Positions 22,672-35,370 of a stretch of DNA of 64,000 nucleotides are shown here, in pieces. The DNA comes from Candolleomyces eurysporus (Eukaryota; Basidiomycota; Agaricomycetes; Agaricales; Psathyrellaceae). Within the stretch, counting starts at the first letter, position 1, and every line of letters starts with the position of its first letter. The position numbers and the translations under genes were made by a program. The notes under the pieces are model-generated. The model was not told where the DNA came from. It searched no databases and saw only the letters and a program-made list of their open reading frames with translations. The stretch lies in contig JANBPK010000846.1 in assembly GCA_027579435.1 (NCBI GenBank), forward strand, positions 1 to 64,000, in the 5' to 3' direction.

Positions 22672-25600
22672 TTACGACTCCGCAGGTTGCGTTTCCTACA
22701 AAAACAAAGATTATTTAGCCTCCGTATTCATCAGCAAACGAAAACCTCCGCTTCTCACCTCGTCAACAAGCTGCGTCTCATCCCAGTCCAGGTTCTGCGA
22801 ATCTAGCAGCGTCACATCGGACATCATAACGTCGTCACCTATGCTTTCCTGGGATTCGATATCAGCCGCGGCCGAGTTTCCGTTCGTTTTTGTCTTTGAG
22901 GGTAGAGTCGATTTTTTNGGGAGGGAGCATGCCGAAGAGTGTGGCTTGTTTAGGCCCAGCTGGTTTAGATGCAGCCGAGGAAATTGATTCGCGTTCTTTG
23001 CCTTTCGCTGATGCGCCTAATCATTATGATAATATGAGGAATGGTCAGGAAGAGATACACAGAGGGGTGAACGGCGGCACTCACGTTTCTTCGGCACGCC
23101 ACCGTTAGTAGTCTCCGCCGCATCGACCTTTTCAAAGAAGCTCTCGCTCTTATGTAGAGACTTGTTGTTCTCTGCTGAACGTGCAAATGGGTTCCGGTTC
23201 GTTTCTTGTGCTGCTTTTCGAGCAAAGGGATTTGATTCTGCAGTTAACACGTTGATCAGCATCATTCATGAACCAGAAGCAAAAAGTGAAAAGGAAGGAC
23301 GGGGAAAGGGAGAAGAACTCACTAGTCTTCGGAGGGGGCATCGACACATCCCTTGCACCACCGTGGAACGACGGTACATCATCATCCTCCACTTCATCCC
23401 TCTTCCTCTTCTCCGCCTGCGTCGGTGAATCCGTCGTCAACGTTTGCGGGTCATCTGTCCACGGGAGCGCAGACGACGAGGGCATTGACGAGCTGCTCTG
23501 CTGCTGTTGGGTCGACGGGGCCATAGAAGTGAACCTTGTCTTCTCAATAACGGGTTTCGTCACCCTCGACATTCCGGGTCTGTCAATCTGGGGTGGAGGC
23601 CTGACGTCTGCTAGAGGGTCAAACCTCCCTCCGCTAAATGTACTTCCCCCGTTCATGCCACTATATCCGCTATTGTAATTGGGATTCGAAGGGGGCGCAG
23701 CCAACTGCCTCAACGGCGGATCAGGCTTCAGCCACCTCCTCCTCTTGTTCCTTGCCACGACCAACCTATCTTCGTTCTCCTCTTTCTGCGCCTTTAAAAA
23801 TTGCGCCTTCTCTTTAAACCCTGGGAGGTTGTAGAAATCGGCTATGGCGATGGCAGCGTCAAAGGTGGGGAGGTTGTGGAGCAGTTTGCAGAGTTCGATG
23901 GCGCGGGGGNACGTTACCGCTTTTGCAGGCGGCTTGAATGAGTAGGATGAATTCTTTGTCGATGGCTTGTTCCCGTGTGAGGATGGTGTCGGTTGTTAGG
24001 TCGTCGTCGAGTGAGTCGAGGGCGGTTTGGACGTAGAGGAGGTTGCGTTCGATTCTGTGGATGAAAGTAAGCGTGTTAGTACCATTAATAAGTGGAGAAA
24101 AGATTTGCTATAGGGACAGACGTACCCTTCCTCTCGAGCATCAGCTTGTCTGAAGGGGAGTCGAATTTCAAGTTCTTGGATTAGAGGTCGAGGGAAGCCA
24201 GGGTATTCTTGAATACCCTATTTCTCATGAGCAAAAGGTTGAAGACCATGAAACGGTGGCCATACCTTGAGAATCAAGCACATAAACTTGTCATCCGTGA
24301 TTCCAACAGGCCAATAAGACTCTTCCTTGCCCTGCCGACGTTCTAAGATATTTGCATCCAGAATCCGGACCCATGCAGCATGATGGGGTATCCGGACTTT
24401 GGAGAGGACGTGGAGGTAGCCTTTGCTATCATACATTGCGGGCAACTGGGGATTCGACACATTTAGCCATGATATGGTAAGAGAAGAAACGGGAGGACGT
24501 ACCCCTTCCTCTGTGAGCCCAACCCATTTCAAGGTATGTCCCTTTGGTACAGGAAGAGCATCCCGTTGTCGGACGCTAAAGTCCTCGAAGTTGATCACCA
24601 CATAGTAAAGGTTCTGCGAGCCTGAGGCAACATTGTCAGAGGACTGATACTAGTATAGGAGAAAAAAGGAACTAACCATCAATCGTCGTCGAACCAGGCC
24701 TATACACAACAAGTACCCATTCAGGAGCAGCGACCATAGTTACAAAATCTCCAGGTAGAGCCATAATCCTCCTCTCCCTCCCTGTCCCGCTCATAAACGT
24801 CAGGTCGTTCTCGCTCGTCGCAATCACAACGTTTCCGTAGCCCTGTAAGTCGGTGTTCTTGTTGTTCTGGAAGGTATTAGGCGCAAGCCCGGCTGCTGCA
24901 ACACCAAGGACTTCGGTCTTTGGACGGAGAGTGTATGTCCATTCTTGTGCAGATGAGCTGTACGGTTTAAACAAGACTCGGGCGTTATGTTCTGATTCGG
25001 GAGGGCAGGCGAAGACAGCGCCGCATTCGCCGAGGTACGCCATGTCGATCTTGAAGTGGTCAGTAAAGTGGAAGCTTGCTCGAGTGCTTTGGTTGAAGAA
25101 TACGACGTTGATGATTTGGTGAATGTCTGATTCTGTGGCTTCGATTACTCCAAGCATGTTATACGCTGGATAGTGAATTAATACCACCAACGACAACGAA
25201 AGGTGGTGTGCGTACCAAGGTATCGCTTCTTGTTCTGGAACGGTGTTGAACCAGGCTGGAAGGCTAGCTGCGCCTTCGTGATGCTCACTATGATTTTGTA
25301 GACTCAGTCTCCATGATTCCTTGTAGTAGCTTCCGGAATTCTTACCCATCTCCTTGACATACCCCGAACCCGACTTCTTTCCCACTTCAGGCGCAGGTTT
25401 ATCATCATTAAAAGCGCCATCCAAATCATCCACAATCCAATCCTTGTCAAGATCCAATTGCATATCTTCGTCATCGTCCAGCCCGGCAACGTTGAGATCG
25501 CCATCGTCGTCCATGGCATTATTACCCTTCCCAAGTAGATCATCGTCACCAAATAGGTCTGTATCGGCTTTCCTGTTGACAGTGAGCGCTGCCCCTGCTT

Positions 25601-27008
25601 TGGTACCAACGCTCGCCTTGATTGGGTCCGGGAGGTTGTTTGAGATGGGTTCAAGCCACCTCGTGAGCCCTCCTTCGTCGTCCGCCCATGCGATGAGGTT
25701 TCGCCGCGGAGAAAACGCAAGTTGGGTTATTGTCGCTCCTTGGGTTCCCGCATGACTATTGGTATGACTTCAGTATCAATCCGTTTCCCAGAACAGGATG
25801 GGTTGGAATTCACCTTGCAACAACGCGCTTGGTCTGCGTCGACCAGACGAATACAGTCGATTTACATGCTGAGAGGAGGTAGACACCGTTGGGTGATAGA
25901 GCAAGAGCTGTGATAGCTCCAACCGCATTCTTATCGGAGAACGAGCCAGGCACGCGGGCCCAGTCGGAGCGGGAAATAGTTACGATTTCTGAGATCAGAA
26001 CAGAAGGGCAATCAAGTAGTCAGCGTCAGCGTTTTATGGGGGAGAGGGNATACGCACCATGCGCTTTCGATGCAACGTACAGGTGTTGTCCAGACGTGTG
26101 CCAGACCACAGAGCAATCATACGAGAATTCAGGCGCACTGAAAAGATGTCGAGTTATCAGTCTCGGTTTAAAATACTTGAAGAAGGTGGAGACGGACGTT
26201 TCATCTTTTGCGACAGGAATGATTCCTTCAATGACCTTCTCTCGTTTCGCGGGTGTCTGTGTCATATCCCAAATAACGATCTTGCCATCTTGTGTGCACG
26301 TGGTCTAAAGAAAGGTAGCAAAATGAAGCTAGACGCGGCTTTGCTTTGCACTACAGATGACGCACCAGGAGGTCACCCGAAGGATGCCATGTAATGGCCC
26401 TGATGGGAGAAGTGTATCCTTCCAATTTCTGCGGTGTTAAGATGTTCTCCAGATCCACCACCTTGACGAACAATTCACTGTGGCAGTTTTAGCATTAGAT
26501 GCAGTGGGTTGACGGATACCATATCCAACACGTACTCTGAAGCAACTGCAACCTTGCGTGCTTGTGGGTCAATCGCAATACACCGAACCGCAACTCCAGC
26601 GGCAGAGGTAACGGGGGCTTCAAATGATGCAGAATCTTTGGTATATCGTCGTACTTCCGAGTCTTCGCTACTAGAAAGCCAGAGATCTTCCTGTGTGTGT
26701 GAAGGATAGAACGTTTAGTTTGGTGAGGTAAGGGAAGAGGTAAAGCACCAGAACGGTAACGCACAGCAGCTGCAATCCATGTCACAGGAGCCTCGGCTTC
26801 TGCAGCAGTCGTTGGTTCCTTATCCGCTCCCCCATCTGTATCCCATATTCTTACGATGCAGTCCTGGCCACCGGTGAACACACGACTAGGAGAAATGCTA
26901 AGTATCGTGGGCAATTAGGAGAGCATGAGCGACTCACGAGCCGTCTGTCGAGAATGCTAATCTCGTCGTTCCATTTCCATGAGAGGGGGTGTTGATGACC
27001 TTGGTCAT
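22672..27008 (-). CDS. CTF4/MCL1: Ctf4/Mcl1/AND-1-type replisome adaptor (WD40)
   Basis: A long multi-exon gene read right to left from [13 protein letters not shown] (27008). The N-terminal third has WD40 repeats ([59 protein letters not shown]). An acidic linker follows ([17 protein letters not shown]), then the conserved SepB/Ctf4 beta-propeller region ([54 protein letters not shown]) and helical [19 protein letters not shown]. The C-terminus is disordered with two NPFAR motifs and ends [17 protein letters not shown] at 22672. By family it trimerises and links the CMG helicase to DNA polymerase alpha-primase in the nucleus. Two Ns (23910, 22918) break the frame, and leaving each out restores conserved sequence. 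Estimated length is about 1,000 aa. Confidence 0.88.
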
Positions 27009-27325
27009 GATGAGCGTGGTTGTTGAGGAGAACGTCCAAGAGTCGCGTACACGGTCAACCGGCTGCCAGCGCGTTGTCACGCAACACGGTCGTCACAGAT
27101 CACATGCAGAGCATGTCACGCCGCTCCTGCGCGTTCTTGCTAAGTAGTTTCAGTGGGCTTTGGGCACACGAGCACCGCAGATCCTAACAAAACATGCAAG
27201 AATGTGGGTATACATCAAGGATGTATGTACGTGTACAAGTATGATAGCAAGAGAGCGAGTGGTCTCTTCACAAGAAATATGCATCAAGAAAGCATCAGCA
27301 AGTCATCAAGTATGTAGGATTCATC

Positions 27326-28941
27326 TCAATCATCGTCCTCCTCTTCCTCGTACTCTTCTTCCTGATCCCCTTCAATCCCAATGGCCAGGTTTGCTCCTTC
27401 AGTGATCCCACATTGAAGCGCCGTCTTGTCCTTTGCGAGTTCATGGAAGTCTGGTTCTTCACCATCTTCAGCTTCAACTACGAGGTACAAAGTCGCTCTG
27501 TCAAGACAAATTGATTAGCAAACACGGTGCATTTAGTGCTAATGCGAACGATACGGACCTCTCATAGGGTAACCCGAAGTTTGTGCAAGCAGTCTTCAAA
27601 ATCTTATGTATGGGATGCTTTCCGCGCATCTTGAATTGTGCAGAGATGTCATCACCCGGTCCATGGATGACGATAGAGAACCGAGCGTTCTCGTCTACCG
27701 TCCCCTTTGCCGCCGCCGCCTTGGTTCTCGATTGCTTGGTGGTGGTGGCGCTCGATGCTGGTGGTACGGCTGTAGACGCAGAAGGCGCTGAGGGCAGAGC
27801 TGCGGCAGGTTTGAACTTTGACTTTTTGGTATCAGCTGGTTTTTCTGCTTTGACTACAGGTTCCGGCGTAGGGTCTCGTTGAATTACTGTGCGAGCTAGA
27901 AAGTGGGTGACGCAAGATTAATATTTATTTGTACTGAAAGGAGGAGAGCGAGATTTTATACTTACATTTCTTCACCGCTGGGGATGGTGTGGAAGGTAGC
28001 TCGTCTTCCTCTGGTAGATCTGGTTTCGGGACACCATAATCTTCCACTTCGTCGTCATCAAATAGAGAGTCGATAGAAGGCCCTCCCTTGACTTTGCTGC
28101 TGCCTGCTGGCTCTGGGTCAGGCTTAACACTGAGCTCAGGTTCTCCCGGTTGCATTCGGTTGTCCTCAGGAATGAAGTCGTCGTCGACAGGATGTTCAAC
28201 TTCCACAGGCTTCACCGGACTATCTTTGAGAGCAATGATAGTGGCCCCAGCATTCACTAGACTGATCCGGCTAGGCCTTCCCCTTGGGATCGAACTCCTG
28301 TTCGCTGCCATTGAGCTCCGTTTCTTTCCCTTGGACTGGGTGACGGTTAGCGGTGTCATAGCTGGGTCCAATGCCCCGGGAGCATCTTTGATACGAAAGA
28401 TCCAACGTTAATATCTTTTTTTTCGTTTCAGTTCAAGTGCGAGAGAACATACCATTTCCAGGTGTTCCAACGATGATCTCGTCTAGCAAGTCCCACAAGT
28501 GCGGATAGGCTTGCTCGTCAATTTCCACGTGTTGGCCTCGACAAACATCCAGCGAAGCAGTAGAGAGCACGATTCCTGTTTCTTTCGCAATCGTGAACGC
28601 CTTCTTCACAGAGCCCACCGTCTCCTATCGATGAAAATTGTTCACTCTTCCTGACCGCTTACAAGAGGATTGTAACCGACCTCATAGTTGTTGGATTTGA
28701 CCACAAATTTACGCCTTCCTTCATAGTCAAAAACAGACACAGGGATGCTCGCTGAGGACTTGTTGTTTGCGTTTAGTATTGACGTTACATGCATTGTGGA
28801 GAAGCAGTGAAAGACAGAGGAGAAACGGAGGCAAACCCAAAAGGGCGCGTTCGAGTCTCGTGCCTCTGTAAAATGGGGCACGTGGCTTGCCGACGAGGCC
28901 GCAACAGCTCCGCTTGTGGCGATGGAGTTGCCCGAAGTCAC
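27326..28941 (-). CDS. uncharacterised protein with ubiquitin-like (SLD-type) C-terminus
   Basis: At least six exons read right to left. The N-terminal part includes TEARDSNAPFW joined to SSASIPVSVFDYEGRRKFVV, then ETVGSVKKAFTIAKETGIVL and PHLWDLLDEIIVG, a small alpha/beta module I do not recognise. A long acidic Pro/Ser linker follows (VDDDFIPEDNR, IDSLFDDDEVEDYG). The last two exons encode ENARFSIVIHGPGDD, KIRGKHPIHKILKTACTNFG and LAKDKTALQCGITEGANLAI, like the SUMO/Rad60-SLD fold, ending in an acidic tail at 27326. The start is unresolved: the frame opens after an in-frame TGA at about 28995 with only a GTG at 28941, so a short upstream coding exon probably exists. A DNA-repair or SUMO-pathway role would be inference. 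Confidence 0.6.
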
Positions 28942-29153
28942 AGTGCCTTGGTCAATGGCAAGTTGGCAACAGAAGAAAGATGTGATCTTCTTTCACAGAT
29001 TGCAACAAAGGCCCTTTTGCGTTTCTCATGCCTTGAAAGGCTCGGGCTCTGCTCTTCTGATATGAAAGTTTGATGACATTACGTTTATATAGGCCTCGTT
29101 GTCTACGGCGCTCGCTAAAAGTACTGGTATTCCCCCCATTCCCCCCCCATGCC

Positions 29154-29732
29154 ATGAATTCTCTACCTCCCCATGTCTTCGGTCTTTTCTGTCTCTCTTC
29201 CATAATTTCAACTGCTGTTCTCGTTCTTGGAGCTCTGGTTCTCCCTATCACGCCTGCTTTGTGGACCATTCCAGGCGCCGTTATCCTCACTTTACTCCAC
29301 CACGCACTCGTTATACTCCTCAGCTCAAAACGGCACCGCAATGAACGTTCAAGACGTGCATACTCTATCCTCAGCGTCGGCGGAGCGTACACTCTCACTG
29401 CTGTCTGGGTTGCAGCCCTTGCTATCTCCCTCACGTTCACACTCCTGTCGGCGATGGGCAAGATCGTTCTTTTGCCGAATCATCCCAGAATAAATCCCCT
29501 TCTCATCACGGCCACAATTCTTTCGTTCTTTCAGATCATTTTAATGGTCGCAATAGGTGTTATTTCTCACAAGGAGAGGAAGCAGGAGCGGTATCGGGAG
29601 AAGTGGACATGGAGAGTGAACATCAATACCTCGAATTCAAGTTGGCCCGGGAGGTCAGTCTCACATGCTTTCAGCTTGTCTTTTGGCTCTTTCACTGACG
29701 ACGACGACGGCGGTCAATTTATCCTCAAATAG
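29154..29732 (+). CDS. four-pass membrane protein, unknown function
   Basis: A single 192-aa frame from the ATG at 29154. Hydrophobic segments occur at about residues 8-32 (VFGLFCLSSIISTAVLVLG), 38-56 (LWTIPGAVILTLLHHALVIL), 75-100 (AYTLTAVWVAALAISLTFTL) and 115-138 (LLITATILSFFQIILMVAIG). Basic loops flank them. The C-terminal ~45 residues are hydrophilic and end with an Asp-rich stretch. The topology resembles MARVEL-like fungal membrane proteins, but no diagnostic motif is seen. The first in-frame ATG at 29070 would add a segment lacking hydrophobic features, so 29154 is preferred. It is divergent from the ubiquitin-like protein gene. Confidence 0.6.
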   Translation: MNSLPPHVFGLFCLSSIISTAVLVLGALVLPITPALWTIPGAVILTLLHHALVILLSSKRHRNERSRRAYSILSVGGAYTLTAVWVAALAISLTFTLLSAMGKIVLLPNHPRINPLLITATILSFFQIILMVAIGVISHKERKQERYREKWTWRVNINTSNSSWPGRSVSHAFSLSFGSFTDDDDGGQFILK

Positions 29733-30280
29733 TACCGTGAAAGACTATTGATCAATTGCAGCGACACAATTCTCCGCCTTTCCGAGCCTTTATCCGTCCG
29801 GGCGTTCTCTTCGCTTTACTTACCGAACGCACACACTCGTACACTCGGCTTTCATTTTACCACACCGAACTCGATTTATTCACGGAAATCCTGAATATTG
29901 TATATTACTGCTAGGCTCACCTTCGTTGCAGCTCCTTACCTCGTTTTTGTTAGACATTTGTTGTACTTTACTTCCTGTATTTTTCCGCCCTATCGTCTTC
30001 CTTCCATTCTCCAGATTTCATGGCATCTTCATACCAACCAACCATCCGCTTTCAAGGTTACAGTCAAAAGATTTCAATTAATACGCAGTTATCTCTCTAA
30101 CTACGATTGTACAATAACAACAGCAAGAAACACGAGCAGTGTATACGGTATCCCACTAGATGCAAACAATTCAGGGTCGGTAAAACGAGTACCTAAACGG
30201 CTATCCACATCATTGTGATATACATAGCGCGCAACGTTACTTGTCTTGCTGTACATATCTGAATACATGTCGGATGTCGA
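29733..30280. other. convergent intergenic region
   Basis: A pyrimidine-rich gap between two convergent genes that probably holds both 3' UTRs. No gene is seen. Confidence 0.6.
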
Positions 30281-33200
30281 TCAATCATGAACTTCAAGCT
30301 CTGCGCCATCATCAGAATCAGTCCCACCGTCACTGTCACTGGAGCGTCGTTTTTGCTGTTGCGGAGGCTGAGTTTCACCCTCAGCGGCATCGCTCATGGT
30401 AGCATCAGGCGCACCCTCAGAAGCGGTCTTCCCGGCTTGATCATCCTTGGTAGATGATGCTGGTGCTGGTGCACTGGCAGCAGCAAGCTCTGAAACCCCT
30501 TCTTTTGGTGGTGCTTCCGTGGTGTCCATCGCTACAACGGCCGCATCACTCCCGCCGACCCCACCATCCTCCTTCTTTTCGCCCTCTTCATTCCCGACGG
30601 GTCCCACCTCTTCAATACGAGATGAGGTATTCCCATTGTTGTCATCGTTGGAGTCGGGAGGTGCATCGGCATCGGTAGATAAAATTTTTTCTTTCGATCC
30701 AGCGTCACCACCGGATTCGACTTCTGCTGGTGCAACGGGGATTCCGGATGTGAAGGACTCTGATAGCGAGCTTACGGTCGTTAGTGCCATATCTAGCACG
30801 GCTTCGACGCGCTTCCTTAGTAATTCGTGGGTGCTCGTAACCGTCTATTAAGTCAAAAAAGGGATTTTTCTGTTAGTATCAGGGGGCTAGGCAAGAAGTA
30901 ATAGCAAGATTCGAAAGAATGAAAGAAAGTGATAACAACTATGTGGGTAGGCGTGATCTCGGGAAGGCAGTGAAGGGAAGATACAAGATAGAACGAGGAA
31001 GTGAAACAAAAAGAGGAGCGAAGAAACTAACCAGTGACCGAAGATTGATAGTCGCAACTGCCTCGTCCAGTTCGACCAACAACGATTCTTCCTTTTCAGC
31101 TCTACCACCTCCCGGTCCTTCTTCTTCATCTTCGTCATCTTGTTCGGCTTCATCTTCATCAGGCATGTGGAATTGGACTTCACCGAAATGCGCCTCCAAA
31201 AACATGGCGAGACGCTGAATCCGCGTGACGGAGGACGCGTCTCCTACCGGATCGGCATGAGGATGTACGTGATTACTTTCGGAATGTGAATGACGGTGCG
31301 GGCTGCTTGTCACTGTAAAGATGCACCGTTACCATTTCATTATGGAGCAGTAGAGTATACGTCAGCCATTAAGCACGTCGAATGGATTACAGAATCGCAC
31401 ATACATTTAACCGAAGCCGGACTCTTGTCGATACCGGTGATAAGGGCAAGCGTGGAGTCAGCAATCATATCGTTGCTAGCGCTACTCTCCCATTCGAGGT
31501 TTAGCTCGTGTTCTTGCGTTTGCTTGACATCCAAGACACCCATAACCTATATTATCAAACCCAAATTAACCGTGCTGCCCAACTAAAAAAGGTAAGGAAG
31601 CGACTTACCCGCATTGTAGGCACCCCATCGTTGTCCAACCCCTCCTCGACCTTCCCGTACATGCCCTCCAAGTGCCATCGAACAAGTTCCCAACCCACCC
31701 CAATCACAATCCGCTGGCGTTGGGTAACAATACACGTTGAGAGACCGGTAAAGTCACGCAAGTCCCGGGGATCAAGCAGAGTGTACGAATAGTCCTTTGC
31801 AACCAACAGACCCGATAGGACGTCATTGGGTTGAGGGGGCTTCTCGGCGAGGGTACCGATAGCCTACATTTTGGGGTAGCGGGAAAGTTAATTAATCAGA
31901 GACAGTTATTGAGTTAGTTGACCTTGGCCGGGATGGTTGCTCACCTTGGCGACTCGCTCTCCTCGGAAAGAGAGTTTGAGTGTCTCTAGGTTACGAGGGG
32001 TATGAATTTTGACATCTTCATCTCGTTCTTTATATTTTGATGTCATGGCTGCACGCAGCCTACCCATGTTAGTCTGTTCTCCGTGAACCAGTACCTAAGA
32101 GAGAAAGACGGGTTGATGATATCAGAGGAATCCAGCGAACGGAAACGTCGGGGAGAGGCGAAACTCACAACATGCTGCGCCTTCACTGACTGAATGAAAT
32201 CAGAGTTTTGGGCGTAGTCAACATGGGCGCTGAAGGAGATGGTGTCGACAGAGATCTTTCTTGGAATGGTGTTGCCTTTGAGACTAGTGAACTCTTCAGG
32301 TTCAGTCATGATGTCCTAGATATGCAACAGAAAACAAAAAAGGATATTGAGCTCAGAGATCGGAGAGATAATCAAGAGATTCGGCCAGGGGTGAAAATGA
32401 AGGAGAAGGGAGGAAAACATATCCATTTCATCGTCATATATACAAGAGGTGGGAGCTTCGGTAGATAGATAACACCCCTGCCGGAATGCACTCACCCTAG
32501 CCAGCGTCCCTTCAATCGAATAACCAGTAATGATGAGGCCGTTACGAGCATCAGGCGCCCAGAGTTCGAACAGTTCACGACTTGGGCCGACCTGCATGAA
32601 ACCTGGACTTGCAAGAACAACGCAAGGAGGACCTTCAGCAATTTTCTTCTCCCAACCTCGAGTTTGTGGTACATTGGAAATGTGTCTACACATCCGTGTT
32701 AGTCAGGCACTCCGGAAGATAGAGTGAAGTGATAGCGCACTTGAAGACAAAGGGATTGTCGCGTTTCGCAAATCTCGTCCGGATATTGGAGTTCATGGTA
32801 TGGATATATGTCTGATATACAGCCATGCACTTCTTCGCCAAGTTCGATGCATAATAGATCGGAACGTTGTGAAGTTCTGGGTGCTTCTTCCAATATTCGT
32901 CTAAAATCAACAATAGTTCCTGTGCTCGACCGAGGGCAAAGGCTGGGAGCAAAACATGACCACCTCTTCGGATGATAGAGTGCACAAGATTGGTGAATCT
33001 GCCTTCCTTTTCGTCTCTTGCCTCTAGAGAGTGAACGCCATAGGTACTCTCTACGATGAGAACATCAGGGCGAATTGGAGGCAGTTCGGCTTTAACCAGG
33101 TGACGATCTTCTTCTCGAGAGTAATCCCCAGTGTAGAGGATTTTGAGACCAGCAATGTCAATAAGGAACATGCAAGCACCGAGGACGTGGCCGGCATGGT

Positions 33201-33816
33201 AAGGCGTAAAGCTGACACCAGGGCAGACGTTAATAAGTTGATGCACGGATACCGGGATAATTGAGACGATCGACATCTCCATGTCCATGGGGGAGAAGAG
33301 GGCGTCAGATGTTGACGAACTAAGGCCCGGGTTAAGTTAGTGCACTATGAAAGCAGGACTCGTTGCGCACCTCATACGAGCAAAGTCCTGCATCATGAAC
33401 TTGTGAACGGCTTTCGTAGGGTGCGTCATATAAACCTTCCCTTTCCCTTCTTTGAAATTCGTCTATAGAGGCATTTAATACTCTTTCAATGTGTATAGAT
33501 AGGATTAACAAACCTTCTCCGTGATATATGTCAAGGCAGCCGCATGGTCCAGGTGGAAACTGAATGAACAAAAGGTGTCATAAAACACGAAACGGTCAAG
33601 AGCTACGCGCAAGACGCACTGTGTAATGAGGATACAATCCACCGTACTCCAGTCGAGGTCGTCAATAAAGGGAAGAGACGCCATTCCGCTGTACGCAGGA
33701 TGCACGCCGGTGTCGCAAACCACAGTCTTTCCTCGGTATTGAAGGACACAACACGACCGCCCGACTTCCTGGCCGGCTCCCAGCATCGTTACGCTCAAGG
33801 TCACAGAATCAGACAT
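30281..33816 (-). CDS. YSH1: Ysh1/CPSF73 pre-mRNA 3'-end processing endonuclease
   Basis: A multi-exon gene from [20 protein letters not shown] (33816). The metallo-beta-lactamase core is clear: [20 protein letters not shown], the zinc-binding HFHLDH formed across a splice junction, [28 protein letters not shown], and the beta-CASP domain ([82 protein letters not shown]). By family it cuts pre-mRNA at the poly(A) site, and histone-type pre-mRNA in animals, as the nuclease of CPF/CPSF. The C-terminal domain ([16 protein letters not shown]) is followed by an unusually long acidic Ala/Pro/Ser tail rich in Glu/Asp that ends ELEVHD. It is divergent with the small basic gene at 34027 (210 bp apart). 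Confidence 0.93.
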
Positions 33817-34026
33817 TCTGGCCTATTTTTTGGGATAATATGGATGGTGTATGTCGTATATTGGCCTGGACGCGAGTGGTGGGCTCGACGTCCGTCGGTG
33901 GTGGTCGTCGAGAGCAACGAGGATGAAGGGTTACATAAGCTGTTTTCTGACTTCCGCCATCGCCGCTTTGTCCAGCGTGGTCCTCGTACCTCCAACATCT
34001 TGCCCTCACTGCCCAGTGTCGAATCA
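33817..34026. promoter_or_regulatory. short divergent promoter region
   Basis: 210 bp separate the Ysh1 start codon from the ATG of the small basic protein and must serve both genes. Confidence 0.5.
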
Positions 34027-34365
34027 ATGGCGAATCCCTCTAAAAAGTTTCATAAATCAGACACTGCCAAAAAACAGGCATCTGCAAAGCAGGCTTACAA
34101 AAAAAAATAGCAAAAAGGCGAAGAACAAATCACAAAATGCCCAACTGCTAGACCTATTGGACCAACAAACACTGGTGACGATTCAGGAGGCCTCCATAGT
34201 AAGTTACACCTTCAATCCAATTCCCTCTCTTGGCGGTCTAACCGATTTGTGCGTCCTGAAAAGCTCGGAAAGCTTCCCGTCGCAATTGAATTTTCGTCTC
34301 TGGCCCAGAAAACACAAGCCCAAAATTCCGTAAACGACCTGACCAGGATCATGCAGAGCTTCTAA
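34027..34365 (+). CDS. small basic protein, about 90 aa, frame broken at an A9 run
   Basis: From the ATG at 34027 the frame reads MANPSKKFHKSDTAKKQ and stops at TAG after nine As (34098-34106). With eight As the frame continues NSKKAKNKSQNAQLLDLLDQ and TLVTIQEASI to a donor at 34200 (gtaagt). An acceptor near 34265 leads to LPVAIEFSSLAQKTQAQ and NDLTRIMQSF, stop 34363-34365. The corrected product would be lysine-rich at the N-terminus with two helical leucine-rich stretches. I do not recognise the family. A homopolymer miscall is the simplest explanation, since the window shows other homopolymer problems, but a real frameshift is possible. Confidence 0.6.
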
Positions 34366-35370
34366 CGCGTATATGAAAACTGTATTGGTTATCGATGTTG
34401 GATCTCGGACAGACATAATCAGGACCGTTGACGACGAGGTATGTTGGCGTTTAGTACGGCACGTAGAGAGGGTGCCAATTGATACATCGACACCACCAGA
34501 ACAGCTATGGGCGTCAATAGTGAATGTCCGGCCGGGCTGGGATATGTGGTGTCGTAACGATGCAATTCGTTGTGGTCCAGTCTTGCATCCTGGCCTCAGG
34601 ATAATTTCTCCGTGGCGGTACTCCAAGGAATCGCGGCCCACACACACTAAGACTTCTCCTTCCACGGCACAGAGCCCAACTATTTTCTACTATCGTAATT
34701 TTGCAAGCACGGGGTGGACAGAATACAAGAATTTTACCGAAGGTTTTACCGATTGGTCATTACCCGACCTTGAACATTCATACCAAGCACTCGACAACTT
34801 CCTTCCCTGGCTTCGTCCTGCCATCGGCCGTTAGAAGACTTACGAAGGCGTTCACCTACACGGCGTTCCCAGCCTCTCCACAGGTACATGTGGTTTTCCC
34901 CAGATTTCAAAACTTCCTCTTGTAGCCACAGGGGGCCTCGTTTTACCTTGGTGCGGGGAGACCGCATGGTCACAGATCTTCCCTTTTACCATGTTCGGAA
35001 CACCGTCTACTCAGTTCGACAAAAGATGGCCTTTTCTCAGACAAACCTGTCGATGTTGGCTACCGTAATTCCTGGCAGGCACTATAATTGGATATTGACG
35101 GTGACAGTTGAGCTGCTCCCACATGCCCCGCTCTCGCCTGACCTCATATTTAACAAGCGCCGTCGGGTTTGTACCTACAAATCGCATGTTTCGTTGATCA
35201 GCACTTCGTGTCATCGACCCAGTTGACCTGGATTCTGCCCATTTGGCTGCTTCGTCCGTGGGGCCAAGTTCTCAGCAACACAACAGTCCTTCACTCGGTC
35301 CCTTACCCGCTCCCTACAAAAGCCACACTCGTTTCCCTTCCCATTCCTTAGGTCCGGACACCCTCCGAAA
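34366..35370. other. intergenic; weak open frames only
   Basis: Opposed frames exist at 34373-34834 (plus, 153 codons) and 34204-34665 (minus, 153 codons). Neither has a motif and at most one can be real. The plus frame has a donor-like gtatgt at 34439. The last 100 bp are presumably the lipase promoter (ctacaaaagcc at about 35315). Confidence 0.4.

Noticed and set aside
28952..29461. 169-codon minus-strand open frame
   Set aside because: It is the antisense of the four-pass membrane protein gene, whose hydrophobic pattern is far more protein-like.
34204..34665. 153-codon minus-strand frame opposite a 153-codon plus-strand frame
   Set aside because: Neither has a motif; the minus frame also overlaps the last exon of the small basic gene.
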